Assembly: GCA_050330995.1 (NCBI GenBank)
Contig: JBHJHI010000022.1
Coordinates: 44,366-108,365 of the forward strand
From: Thermohalobaculum sp050330995
GTDB taxonomy: Bacteria > Pseudomonadota > Alphaproteobacteria > Rhodobacterales > Rhodobacteraceae
DNA length: 64,000 nt
Reading direction: 5' to 3'
Shown here: piece by piece, positions 8,046-16,701 of the stretch
Layout: every line of letters starts with the position of its first letter
How positions within the stretch are numbered: the first letter of the stretch is position 1
Program-made: the position numbers and the translations under genes
Notes under the pieces: generated by a model
Seen by the model: only the letters and a program-made list of their open reading frames with translations
Databases searched by the model: none
Told to the model about the DNA's origin: nothing

Positions 8046-9550
8046 GCCGCAAGCCCAACATCCTGATCCTGATGGTCGACCAGCTGAACGGCACGCTGTT
8101 CCCCGACGGCCCGGCCGACTGGCTGCACGCGCCGAACCTGAAGCGCCTCGCCGAGCGGTCCGCGCGGTTCGCCAACGGCTACACCGCCTCGCCGCTCTGC
8201 GCGCCGGGACGGGCGTCGTTCATGTCGGGCCAGCTTCCCTCGGTGACGCGCGTCTACGACAACGCTGCCGAGTTCGCCTCCGACCTGCCGACCTACGCCC
8301 ACCACCTGCGCCGTGCGGGCTATCGCACCTGCCTCCCGGGCAAGATGCACTTCGTCGGCCCCGACCAGCTGCACGGCTTCGAGGAGCGGCTGACCACCGA
8401 CGTCTACCCCGCCGACTTCGGCTGGACGCCCGACTACCGCCGCCCCGGCGAACGGATCGACTGGTGGTATCACAACCTGGGCAGCGTCACCGGCGCGGGC
8501 GTGGCCGAGACCTCGAACCAGATGGAATACGACGACGAGGTCGCCCATCACGCGCTCGCCAAGCTGCGCGACCTCTCGCGGGGACACGACCCGCGGCCCA
8601 GGTGCCTGACGGTCAGCTTCACCCATCCGCACGACCCTTACGTCGCGCGACGGCGCTTCTGGGACCTCTACGAGGACTGCGCGCACCTCGAACCCGAGGT
8701 GCCGGCGATGGCGTACGAGAAGCACGACCCGCACGCGCGGCGCATCTTCGACGCCAACGACTGGCGCCGGTTCGAGATCGGGCGCCAGGACATCCGCCGC
8801 GCGCGCCGTGCCTATTTCGCCAACATCTCGTATCTCGACGACAAGATCGGCCGGATCCTCGACGTGCTGGAAGCGACGCGGCAGGAGGCGATCGTGCTGT
8901 TCGTCTCCGACCACGGCGACATGCTCGGCGAGCGCGGGCTCTGGTTCAAGATGAGCTTCTACGAGGGCTCGGCGCGGGTGCCGCTGATGCTGGCCGCGCC
9001 GGGCGTCGCGCCGGGACGCGTCGAGACCCCGGTCTCGACCATCGACGTCTGCCCGACGCTCTGCGACCTCGCCGGGGTCTCGATGGACGAGGTCGCGCCC
9101 TGGACCGAAGGCGAGAGCCTCGTGCCGGTGGCCGGCGGCGCCGGGCACGGGCCGGTCGCCATGGAGTACGCGGCCGAGGCCTCCTACGCGCCGCTGATCG
9201 CGCTCCGGGACGGGCGCTACAAATACACCCGCTGCGCGCTCGACCCCGAGCAGTTGTTCGACCTCGACGCCGACCCGCACGAGCTATCGAACCTGGTCGC
9301 CGACCCCGCGCGCGCCGAGGCGCTGGCGCGGCTCAGCGCCGAGGCCGACCGGCGCTGGGACCTCGACCGCTTCGACGCCGAGGTGCGCGAGAGCCAGGCG
9401 CGGCGCCGGGTGGTCTACGAGGCGCTGCGCTCGGGCGCCTACTACCCCTGGGACTACCAGCCGCTCCAGCGCGCCTCCGAGCGCTTCATGCGCAACCACA
9501 TGGATCTCAACCAGGTCGAGGAGCGCCAGCGCTTCCCGCGCGGCGAGTGA
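8042..9550 (+). CDS. betC: Choline-sulfatase
   Basis: A 502-aa type I sulfatase that hydrolyses choline-O-sulfate to choline and sulfate. The formylglycine motif CAPGR (Cys53 to Arg57) matches CxPxR, so it needs a formylglycine-generating activity encoded elsewhere. Other landmarks are the metal-binding start NILILMVDQLNG, the HFVG and THPHDPY segments, and SDHGDMLGERGLWFKMSFYEGSAR cut by its DHGD metal ligands. The C-terminal extension ending in NQVEERQRFP is typical of BetC. It overlaps betI by 4 bp; betB follows 8 bp after its stop. Confidence 0.94.
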   Translation: MSRKPNILILMVDQLNGTLFPDGPADWLHAPNLKRLAERSARFANGYTASPLCAPGRASFMSGQLPSVTRVYDNAAEFASDLPTYAHHLRRAGYRTCLPGKMHFVGPDQLHGFEERLTTDVYPADFGWTPDYRRPGERIDWWYHNLGSVTGAGVAETSNQMEYDDEVAHHALAKLRDLSRGHDPRPRCLTVSFTHPHDPYVARRRFWDLYEDCAHLEPEVPAMAYEKHDPHARRIFDANDWRRFEIGRQDIRRARRAYFANISYLDDKIGRILDVLEATRQEAIVLFVSDHGDMLGERGLWFKMSFYEGSARVPLMLAAPGVAPGRVETPVSTIDVCPTLCDLAGVSMDEVAPWTEGESLVPVAGGAGHGPVAMEYAAEASYAPLIALRDGRYKYTRCALDPEQLFDLDADPHELSNLVADPARAEALARLSAEADRRWDLDRFDAEVRESQARRRVVYEALRSGAYYPWDYQPLQRASERFMRNHMDLNQVEERQRFPRGE

Positions 9551-9558
9551 AGCGAGCC

Positions 9559-11016
9559 ATGACCCATGACGCCCGGCCGAGCGCCAGCCACTACGTCGAC
9601 GGCGCCTATCTCGACGACGAGGCGGGCGAGGAAATCCCCGTCGTCTATCCCGCGAACGGCGAGCGCATCGCCACCGTCCACACCGCGACCGAGGTCGTGC
9701 TCGACCGCGCTCTCGACGCAGCGGCGCGCGCGCAGAAGGACTGGGCGCGGCGCTCGGGGCGCGAGCGCGGTCGGGTGCTGACCCGCGCGGCCGCCCTCAT
9801 GCGCGAGCGCAACCGCGACTTGTCCGTGCTGGAGACGCTCGACACCGGCAAGCCGCTGTCCGAGACGCTGGTGGCCGACGCGACCTCGGGCGCGGACGCG
9901 CTCGAATACTTCGGCGGGCTGGCGGGGAGCCTGACCGGCGAGCACATCCCGCTCGGGGCGGACTGGGCCTACACCGTGCGCGAGCCGCTCGGGGTCTGCG
10001 CCGGGCTCGGCGCCTGGAACTATCCGACCCAGATCGCCTGCTGGAAGGCCGCCCCCGCGCTCGCCTGCGGCAACGCCATGGTGTTCAAGCCTTCCGAGAC
10101 CACGCCGCTCTCGGCGCTCAAGGTGGCCGAGATCCTGACCGAGACCGGCCTGCCGGCGGGTCTCTTCAACGTGGTGCAGGGCGCGGGGGCGGTCGGCGCG
10201 CGCCTCGCCACCGACCCGCGCGTCGCCAAGGTGTCGCTGACCGGCTCGGCGCCGACGGGCAAGCGCGTCTACGCCGCCGCGGCGGCCGAGATGAAGCACG
10301 TCACCATGGAATTGGGTGGCAAGTCGCCGATGCTGGTGTTCGACGACGCCGATCTCGACAACGCCGTCGGCGGGGCGATCCTCGGCAACTTCTATTCCTC
10401 GGGCCAGGTCTGCTCGAACGGTACGCGGGTGTTCGTGCAGTCCGGCATCAAGGAACGGTTCCTCGACAGCCTGGTCGAGCGGCTGGCGAACGCGGTGATC
10501 GGCGACCCGCTCCTTGAGGCGACCACCTTCGGCCCGCTGGTCAGCGAGCGGCAAATGGAGATCGTGCTCGGCTACATCGACAAGGGCCGCGTCGAGGGCG
10601 CGCGCCTCGTCGCCGGCGGCGAGCGGCTCGACCGCGCCGGCTTCTGGGTCGCGCCGACGGTGTTCGCCGACGTCACCGACACGATGACCATCGCGCGCGA
10701 GGAGATCTTCGGCCCCGTCATGGCCGTGCTCGATTTCGAGGACGAGGACGAGGCGGTCGCGCGCGCCAACGCCACGCCCTACGGCCTCTCGGCCGGGGTG
10801 TTCACCCGCGACCTCGCGCGCGCGCACCGCGTGATCGGCCGGCTGGAGGCCGGAAGCTGCTTCGTCAACTCCTACAACGACGCGCCGGTCGAGGTGCCGT
10901 TCGGCGGCGTCAAGATGTCGGGCGTCGGGCGCGAGAACTCGAAGGCGGCGATCGAGCACTACAGCCGGCTGAAATCGGTCTATGTCCGCATGGGCGACGT
11001 GGAGGCGCCGTACTGA
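9559..11016 (+). CDS. betB: Betaine aldehyde dehydrogenase
   Basis: A 485-aa NAD(P)-dependent aldehyde dehydrogenase that makes glycine betaine from betaine aldehyde. The catalytic residues are in place: Asn154 in WNYP, general base Glu251 in MELGGKS and nucleophile Cys285 in SGQVCSNGTRV. The cofactor loop is SLTGSAPTGKRV. The ATG at 9559 lies 8 nt after the betC stop with only a weak purine-rich signal. The stop overlaps the betA start (TGATG at 11014-11018). Operon context makes the substrate assignment strong. Confidence 0.95.
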   Translation: MTHDARPSASHYVDGAYLDDEAGEEIPVVYPANGERIATVHTATEVVLDRALDAAARAQKDWARRSGRERGRVLTRAAALMRERNRDLSVLETLDTGKPLSETLVADATSGADALEYFGGLAGSLTGEHIPLGADWAYTVREPLGVCAGLGAWNYPTQIACWKAAPALACGNAMVFKPSETTPLSALKVAEILTETGLPAGLFNVVQGAGAVGARLATDPRVAKVSLTGSAPTGKRVYAAAAAEMKHVTMELGGKSPMLVFDDADLDNAVGGAILGNFYSSGQVCSNGTRVFVQSGIKERFLDSLVERLANAVIGDPLLEATTFGPLVSERQMEIVLGYIDKGRVEGARLVAGGERLDRAGFWVAPTVFADVTDTMTIAREEIFGPVMAVLDFEDEDEAVARANATPYGLSAGVFTRDLARAHRVIGRLEAGSCFVNSYNDAPVEVPFGGVKMSGVGRENSKAAIEHYSRLKSVYVRMGDVEAPY

Positions 11017-12674
11017 TGCGCGCCGACTACGTCGTCGTCGGCGCCGGCAGCGCCGGTTGCGCCATGGCGTACCGCCTCGCCGAGGCCGGCCGCAGCGTGA
11101 TCGTGATCGAGGCCGGTGGCTCCGACTGGGGGCCGTTCATCAACATGCCGGGCGCGCTCAGCTACCCGATGAACATGGCGCGCTACGACTGGGGCTACGC
11201 TTCCGAGCCCGAGCCGCACCTGGGCGGGCGCCGCCTCACCGTGCCGCGCGGGCGCGTGATCGGCGGCTCGTCCTCGATCAACGGCATGGTCTACGTCCGC
11301 GGCCACGCGCGCGACTTCGACCACTGGCGCGACCGGGGCGCGGACGGCTGGGGCTTCGCCGACGTGGCGCCCTACTACAAGCGCCTCGAACGCTGGGACG
11401 ACGGCGGGCAGGGGGGCGATCCCGACTGGCGCGGGCGGGACGGGCCGATGCACGTCTCTCGCGGCCCCCGCGAGAGCCCACTGACGCGCGCCTTCGTGGA
11501 GGCCGGCCGGCAGGCGGGCTACGCCGTGACAGGCGACTACAACGGCGCGCGCCAGGAAGGCTTCGGCCCGGCCGACATGACCGTCCATCGGGGCGAGCGC
11601 TGGTCGGCGGCCAAGGCCTACCTCCGCCCGGCGATGGCGACCGGGCGCTGCACGCTGCTGCGCGCCATAGCGCTCCGCGTCGTGGTCGAGGAGGGCCGCG
11701 CGACCGGCGTCGCGGTCGCGCGCGGCGAGAGCGAGGAGATCGTCGAGGCGGGCTCGGAGGTGATCCTCGCCGCCTCCTCGATCAACACGCCGAAGCTCCT
11801 GATGCTGTCGGGCATCGGTCCGGGGGAGCATCTGGCCGAGCACGGGATCGCGACGGTGGCCGACCGCCCCGGCGTCGGGCGCAACTTGCAGGACCATCTC
11901 GAACTCTACGTCCAGGCCGCAGCCGCCGAGCCGGTCAGCCTATTCCGCTACTGGAACCTCCCCGGCAAGGCCTACGTCGGCGCGCGCTGGCTGCTGACGC
12001 GCACGGGGCCGGGCGCCTCCAACCAGTTCGAGAGCATGGCCTTCGTCCGCTCCGCCGCCGGTATCGACTACCCGGACGTGCAGATCCACTTCCTGCCGAT
12101 CGCGGTGCGCTACGACGGGCGGGCCGCCCCCGAGGGCCACGGCTTCCAGGCCCATGTCGGGCCGATGCGCTCGCCCTCGCGCGGCGCGGTGACGCTCGCC
12201 TCGCCCGACCCGGCCGAGGCGCCGCGCATCGCGTTCAACTACATGAGCCACGACGAGGACTGGCGCGACTTCCGACGGTGCATCCGCCTCGTGCGCGAGA
12301 TCTTCGCCCAGCCGGCCTTCGCGCCCTACTACCGCCACGAGATCCAGCCAGGCGCCGACGCCACCTCCGACGACGCGCTCGACGCCTTCATCCGCGAGCA
12401 CGCCGAGAGCGCCTATCACCCCTGCGGCACCTGCCGGATGGGCCGCGCCGACGATCCGGGCGCGGTGGTCGACCCCGAGACCCGCGTGATCGGCGTCGAG
12501 CGGCTGCGCGTCGCCGACAGCTCGATCTTCCCGCGCATCACCAACGGCACCCTCAACGCCCCCTCGATCCTGGTCGGCGAGAAGGCGGCCGACCACGTCC
12601 TCGCCCGCCCGCCCCTGCCGCCCGGGAACGCCGAGCCCTGGGTCCACCCGGACTGGCGCACCGCGCAGCGCTGA
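11016..12674 (+). CDS. betA: Choline dehydrogenase (GMC oxidoreductase)
   Basis: A 552-aa membrane-associated FAD enzyme that oxidises choline to betaine aldehyde. The dinucleotide-binding start is DYVVVGAGSAGCAMA. GMC signature 1 reads GRVIGGSSSINGMVYVRGH and signature 2 lies in AASSINTPKLLMLSGIGP. The C-terminal catalytic region has YHPCGTCRMG and NGTLNAPSILVGEKAAD. Length and motifs fit BetA well. It is the last gene of the betICBA operon and its start overlaps the betB stop. Confidence 0.95.
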   Translation: MRADYVVVGAGSAGCAMAYRLAEAGRSVIVIEAGGSDWGPFINMPGALSYPMNMARYDWGYASEPEPHLGGRRLTVPRGRVIGGSSSINGMVYVRGHARDFDHWRDRGADGWGFADVAPYYKRLERWDDGGQGGDPDWRGRDGPMHVSRGPRESPLTRAFVEAGRQAGYAVTGDYNGARQEGFGPADMTVHRGERWSAAKAYLRPAMATGRCTLLRAIALRVVVEEGRATGVAVARGESEEIVEAGSEVILAASSINTPKLLMLSGIGPGEHLAEHGIATVADRPGVGRNLQDHLELYVQAAAAEPVSLFRYWNLPGKAYVGARWLLTRTGPGASNQFESMAFVRSAAGIDYPDVQIHFLPIAVRYDGRAAPEGHGFQAHVGPMRSPSRGAVTLASPDPAEAPRIAFNYMSHDEDWRDFRRCIRLVREIFAQPAFAPYYRHEIQPGADATSDDALDAFIREHAESAYHPCGTCRMGRADDPGAVVDPETRVIGVERLRVADSSIFPRITNGTLNAPSILVGEKAADHVLARPPLPPGNAEPWVHPDWRTAQR

Positions 12675-12679
12675 GCGAA

Positions 12680-12704
12680 GGCGCCCGACCTCGAGGGAGG
12701 CGCC
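12680..12704 (+). terminator. Hairpin after betA
   Basis: GGCGCC arms at 12680-12685 and 12699-12704 enclose a centre that itself contains the palindrome CCTCGAGG. It begins 6 nt after the betA stop and is a plausible operon end. No T-run follows. The rest of the 166-bp gap to der holds only the promoter listed next. Confidence 0.45.
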
Positions 12705-12805
12705 GTCGGTGCCGTTCCGGAGCGGCGGGGTCCGGCGTCGCCGCCGCCATGGGCCGGGGCGGCGGACCCGGGTCGGGAACCGACCACCGCCGCGCGTCCC
12801 CGCGC

Positions 12806-12833
12806 TTGCCGTCACCCCGCCCCGGCGCTAGAG
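12806..12833 (+). promoter_or_regulatory. Putative der promoter
   Basis: TTGCCG (12806-12811), 16-bp spacer, CTAGAG (12828-12833, in context GCTAGAGG). This resembles the alphaproteobacterial housekeeping -10 of GCTAnA type. The same TTGCC-N16-CTAGAG arrangement occurs before efp. The -10 ends only 7 nt before the der ATG, so transcription could begin at or next to the start codon. Confidence 0.5.
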
Positions 12834-12840
12834 GCGCGCC

Positions 12841-14208
12841 ATGTTCACCCTCGCGATCATCGGCCGGCCCAACGTCGGCAAGTCGACGCTGTTCAACCGC
12901 CTCGTGGGCAAGCGCCTCGCGCTGGTCGACGATCGCCCCGGCGTCACCCGCGATCTGCGCGAGGGCGAGGCGCGGCTCGGCGATCTGGCCTTCCGGGTGG
13001 TCGACACCGCGGGGCTTGAGGAGGTCGAGGACGATAGCCTGCCCGGACGGATGCGGCGGCTGACCGAGCGCGCGGTCGCCGAGGCCGATCTCTGCCTGTT
13101 CCTCGTCGACGCGCGCGCCGGGATCACGCCCACCGACCGGCTGTTCGCCGATCTTCTGCGAAAGCGCGGCGCGCCGATGCTGCTCGCGGCCAACAAGTCG
13201 GAGGGGCGCGCGGGCGACGCGGGCTACTACGACGCCTTCGAGCTCGGCCTCGGCGAGCCGCTCGCACTCTCGGCCGAGCACGGCGAGGGGTTCTCGGAGT
13301 TGTACGCGGCGATCGAGCCCTACGTCCTCGCCGCCGCGGCGACGGCGGGCGAGGCGGTGGACGACGGCGAGGCCGATCCGCTGGCCGAGCGCCGCCCGCT
13401 CCGCCTCGCCGTGATCGGGAGGCCGAACGCCGGCAAGTCGACGCTGATCAACAGCATCGTCGGCCACGACCGGCTGCTGACCGGGCCGGAGGCTGGGATC
13501 ACCCGCGACGCCATCGCCGTCGACGCCGACTGGGGTGGACGCCGGGTGCGTCTCTACGACACCGCGGGCATGCGCAAGAAGGCGCGGGTGGCCGAGAAGC
13601 TGGAGAAGCTCTCGGTCGCCGACGGCCTCCGCGCGATCCGCTTCGCCGAGGTCGTGGTGCTGCTGATGGACGCCGAGACCGCGTTCGAGACACAGGACCT
13701 GCGTCTCGCCGATCTCGCCGAACGCGAGGGCCGCGCGGTGGTGTTCGCCGTCTCGAAGTGGGATCTGGTCGAGACGCGCCAGGAACGGCTGCGCGATCTG
13801 CACGAGCGAGCCGGGCGGCTTCTGCCCCAGCTCGCCGGCACGCCGCTCGTGACGGTCTCGGGCGTCACCGGACGCGGCCTCGACCGCCTCGCGGGCGCGG
13901 TCGAGCGCCAGCACCGGCTCTGGAACACGCGGGTGTCGACGTCGAAGCTCAACGACTGGCTCGCCCTGATGCTCGACGCGCACCCGCCGCCGGCGCCGGG
14001 GGGGCGGCGCATCCGCATCCGCTTCATCACCCAGGTGAAGGCCCGTCCGCCGAGCTTCGTGGCGTTCTGCTCGCGCGCCGAGGCGCTCGATGCGGCCTAC
14101 GCCCGCTACCTCGTGAACGGGCTGCGGCGCGACTTCGGCCTGGACGGCGTGCCGATCCGGCTGGCCTGGCGCAAGCCGGACAACCCCTACGCACAGCGCG
14201 GGCGCTAG
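12841..14208 (+). CDS. der: Ribosome assembly GTPase Der (EngA)
   Basis: A 455-aa tandem-domain GTPase needed for 50S subunit maturation. The first G domain has GRPNVGKST (about 8-16) and DTAGLEE; the second has GRPNAGKST and DTAGMRKKARV. The C-terminal KH-like domain includes RIRFITQVKARPPSFVAFCSR. This is the full domain set at usual length. In many proteobacteria der follows bamB directly; here the choline cluster separates them. A GAGG 6 nt before the ATG could act as a weak RBS if the transcript includes it. Confidence 0.97.
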   Translation: MFTLAIIGRPNVGKSTLFNRLVGKRLALVDDRPGVTRDLREGEARLGDLAFRVVDTAGLEEVEDDSLPGRMRRLTERAVAEADLCLFLVDARAGITPTDRLFADLLRKRGAPMLLAANKSEGRAGDAGYYDAFELGLGEPLALSAEHGEGFSELYAAIEPYVLAAAATAGEAVDDGEADPLAERRPLRLAVIGRPNAGKSTLINSIVGHDRLLTGPEAGITRDAIAVDADWGGRRVRLYDTAGMRKKARVAEKLEKLSVADGLRAIRFAEVVVLLMDAETAFETQDLRLADLAEREGRAVVFAVSKWDLVETRQERLRDLHERAGRLLPQLAGTPLVTVSGVTGRGLDRLAGAVERQHRLWNTRVSTSKLNDWLALMLDAHPPPAPGGRRIRIRFITQVKARPPSFVAFCSRAEALDAAYARYLVNGLRRDFGLDGVPIRLAWRKPDNPYAQRGR

Positions 14209-14329
14209 GGCGCTCCGTCACCGGGCGAGCCACATCGGCGTCGCCGTGTCCGATCGGGCCGCGGGACGCCACCGAGTCGAGCCCGACGGGTCCTGAACGG
14301 CTCGTTTACGACCATTAACAAAAAAGATG

Positions 14330-14358
14330 TTGTTTCATTTGGAACCATTTCCTATTGG
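14330..14358 (+). promoter_or_regulatory. Possible promoter in AT-rich patch
   Basis: The stretch from about 14300 to 14357 is much more AT-rich than its surroundings (TTTACGACCATTAACAAAAA and following). TTGTTT (14330-14335) and TATTGG (14353-14358) are spaced 17 bp. It would drive the VPLPA-tail gene at 14395, which has a good GGAGGGGG RBS. The -10 match is weak. Confidence 0.35.
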
Positions 14359-14394
14359 CCTCACACGGCCACCCAGGGGACCGGAGGGGGAACC

Positions 14395-15015
14395 ATGCGG
14401 ACAGTGTCTGTGTTGACATGCCTCGGCATCGCGGCGGCGGGGGCTGCCGACGCCGCCGTCTTCAGGCTCGATCTCACCGCGACCGTCGAGCGCGTCGATG
14501 CCGTCAGCCTGGAGGCCGTCGAGCTGCGCGAGGTCTCGGGCGGCGGCCTCATCACCATCGACGACACGCTGCTGACCGGCGTCGGCGCCACGATCCCCGG
14601 TACGGCATCCGGCATCAGCTACGACATCACCTTTGACGGCATCGAGTTCGTCGGCGCGTTCGATGGCGCGGACGACGCGTTCGAGGTGCTCTCCCTGGTG
14701 CCGCCGAGCGTCGGCCTCGCCCCCGACCCCGAAACTTTCTTCACCCTCGTGAGCGCCGCGAACGTGGACGGCGATCCGGATCGGCAGGACCCCTTCCTCG
14801 CCCTCACCCCCACGGGCGACGGCACGAGCGGTACCTTCTCCAGCCGCCAGCTTCGCACGCTCGCCGACTCGAGCGAGAACGTCATGGAATCGATGCCTGG
14901 CAGCTACTCGCTGTCGCTGGTGCCGGGCGCGGTGATACCGGTGCCGGCCTCGGGGGTCCTGTTCACCGGCCTCCTCGCCGGCCTCGCGTTCTGGCAGCGC
15001 CGGCGCGCCGCCTGA
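14395..15015 (+). CDS. Secreted protein with VPLPA/PEP-CTERM-like sorting tail
   Basis: A 206-aa exported protein of unknown function. The N-terminal signal peptide (about 1-20) ends at GAADA-A. The mature part is acidic and predicted beta-rich. The C-terminal tail (about 181-206) has the three-part form of a VPLPA-CTERM signal: motif IPVPASG, a hydrophobic helix VLFTGLLAGLAFW, then QRRR. Proteins with such tails are processed by exosortase/archaeosortase-type enzymes and go to the surface or exopolysaccharide; no such enzyme gene is in this window. An AT-rich upstream region and strong RBS suggest separate control. Confidence 0.78.
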   Translation: MRTVSVLTCLGIAAAGAADAAVFRLDLTATVERVDAVSLEAVELREVSGGGLITIDDTLLTGVGATIPGTASGISYDITFDGIEFVGAFDGADDAFEVLSLVPPSVGLAPDPETFFTLVSAANVDGDPDRQDPFLALTPTGDGTSGTFSSRQLRTLADSSENVMESMPGSYSLSLVPGAVIPVPASGVLFTGLLAGLAFWQRRRAA

Positions 15016-15030
15016 CGGCCTGATCGCGGC

Positions 15031-16002
15031 TCAGTCCGCGCCGACCCGTGCGGGGCGCACGCAGGCGTGCGCCGCGCATTCCAGCTCGATCGTGGTATGG
15101 GCGACGGCGAAGCGCTGCGCGAGGCGGCGCTTGACCGCCGCCTTGACCGCGTCGGCGCGCCGCCACTGCCCGGCTTCGATCGTCACGTGGGCATCGAGGG
15201 CGTTCCGCCGCTCGTCGAGCTGCCAGAGGTGCAGATGGTGGACGTCGGCCACGCCCTCCACCTCGGCGATCGCGTCGAGCACGGCGTCGACCTCGACGTC
15301 CGGCGGGCTGCCGAGCATCAGGACGCGCACGACCCCGCCCGCATCGCGCCCGACGTGCCAGAGCACGTAGGCGGCGATCGCGAGCGTCAGCAGCGGGTCG
15401 ACGAGACGCCAGTCGTAGAGGATTACCAGCACGCCCGAGACCAGCACCGCGATCGAGCCGAGCGCGTCGGCGAGGTTGTGCAGCACCGCCGCGCGCATGT
15501 TGGCGCTGCCCGCGGCCATCGGCCGGGTCAGCCGGACCGTCGCCACGTCGACCGCGAGCGCGACCGCGGCCACCGCGACCACCACCCAACCGACGACCGG
15601 TTGCGGGTCCACGAGGCCGAGGCAGGCCTCGACCGCGAGCCAGGCGCCGATCGCGGCGAGCAGGGTGTAGTTGACGAGCGCCGCCACCGCCCCCGCTCGG
15701 CCGTAGCCGAAGGTCATCGCCGCGCTCGCCGGACGCCGGGCGATGCGCCGCGCGGCCAGCGCGATCACCAGCGACAGCGCGTCCGAGAGGTTGTGGATCG
15801 CGTCGGCGACCAGCGCGAGGCTGCCGGCGAACAGCCCGCCCGCGATCTGTGCGAGCGTCAGCGCGAGGTTGGCGCCGACCGCGAGCGCCACGCGGGTGTC
15901 GCCGAGCGCTTCGGGACCGGCATCGTGGTGGTCGTGGCGGCGAGGCGCCGCGGCCGGGGCCGGGCGCGGCTCGGACCGGCGGCGCGCGCTTCGCGGGCTC
16001 AA
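15031..16002 (-). CDS. Cation diffusion facilitator (CDF) metal exporter
   Basis: A 323-aa inner-membrane antiporter that exports divalent metals such as zinc in exchange for protons. About six membrane helices are visible, with metal-site motifs DAIHNLSD in helix 2 and HNLADALGS in helix 5. A His-containing N-terminus (RRHDHHD) and a cytoplasmic C-terminal domain with VADVHHLHLWQL complete the ZitB/CzcD-like layout. The start is TTG at 16002, overlapping the SDR stop as TTGA, with GAGAGG upstream. It is the last gene of the purF-SDR-CDF run. Confidence 0.9.
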   Translation of the reverse strand: MSPRSARRRSEPRPAPAAAPRRHDHHDAGPEALGDTRVALAVGANLALTLAQIAGGLFAGSLALVADAIHNLSDALSLVIALAARRIARRPASAAMTFGYGRAGAVAALVNYTLLAAIGAWLAVEACLGLVDPQPVVGWVVVAVAAVALAVDVATVRLTRPMAAGSANMRAAVLHNLADALGSIAVLVSGVLVILYDWRLVDPLLTLAIAAYVLWHVGRDAGGVVRVLMLGSPPDVEVDAVLDAIAEVEGVADVHHLHLWQLDERRNALDAHVTIEAGQWRRADAVKAAVKRRLAQRFAVAHTTIELECAAHACVRPARVGAD

Positions 16003-16697
16003 AGCACGCGCCTCTCGCCGGGGGCGACGCCCGCGTCGAGCGCGGCGCAGAGCCGCTCGGCCGCCTCGGCGCAGCTCGTGAGCGCGGCCGGGTCCTGCGT
16101 CGGGTAGAACCGGCTCCTGAGCGCGGTCGCCATCGCGGGCGGGACCACCTCGGCCACCCTGATCTCCTCGCGGACCTCCAGCGCCCAGGCCCGTGTCATC
16201 GCCGACTGCGCCGTCTTGATCCCCGCGTAGAGCCCCCAGAACGGCGCTTCCTCGCGGTGGTCGGTCGCGATCAGCGCGGTCGCGTCCGGCGCGAGGCGGA
16301 GCAGGGGGTCGAGCACGCGCACCAGACGCTGGAAGGCGCGCAGGTCGGTCGCGAGCGCACGGTCGAGATCCTTGTCGGTCACATGCGCGAGCGGCGAGAG
16401 GAACGGCGCGAAGGCTGCGGTGTGCAGCCAGAGGTCGAGCCGGCCGAAGCGCTCGTAGAGCGCGGCCCCGAGGCGGGCGAGGCCCTGATCGTCGCCGATG
16501 TCGAGCGGCACCAGCGTCGCCGCGCCCGCACCGTCGGCCCGGATCGCGTCGTCGAGCGCCTCCAGGCCCCCGATCGTGCGCGCGACCGCGACGACGTGGG
16601 CGCCGCGCGCCGCGAAGGCCCGCGCCGAGGCGTGGCCGAAGCCGCGCGAGGCGCCGGTGACGAGGGCGATACGCCCGTCGAGGGAGCGATCGGGCAC
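15999..16697 (-). CDS. Short-chain dehydrogenase/reductase downstream of purF
   Basis: A 232-aa Rossmann-fold protein. The cofactor loop TGASRGFG (about 14-21) and the Tyr157-x-x-x-Lys161 pair (YAGIK) are present. The NNAG position reads HTAA, and the usual catalytic Ser before the Tyr is not obvious (IATDHREE), so activity may differ from classical SDRs. It starts with GTG at 16697, five bases after the purF stop, and overlaps the CDF start. Co-transcription with purF is likely; the substrate is unknown. Confidence 0.87.
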   Translation of the reverse strand: MPDRSLDGRIALVTGASRGFGHASARAFAARGAHVVAVARTIGGLEALDDAIRADGAGAATLVPLDIGDDQGLARLGAALYERFGRLDLWLHTAAFAPFLSPLAHVTDKDLDRALATDLRAFQRLVRVLDPLLRLAPDATALIATDHREEAPFWGLYAGIKTAQSAMTRAWALEVREEIRVAEVVPPAMATALRSRFYPTQDPAALTSCAEAAERLCAALDAGVAPGERRVL

Positions 16698-16701
16698 CGG
16701 A

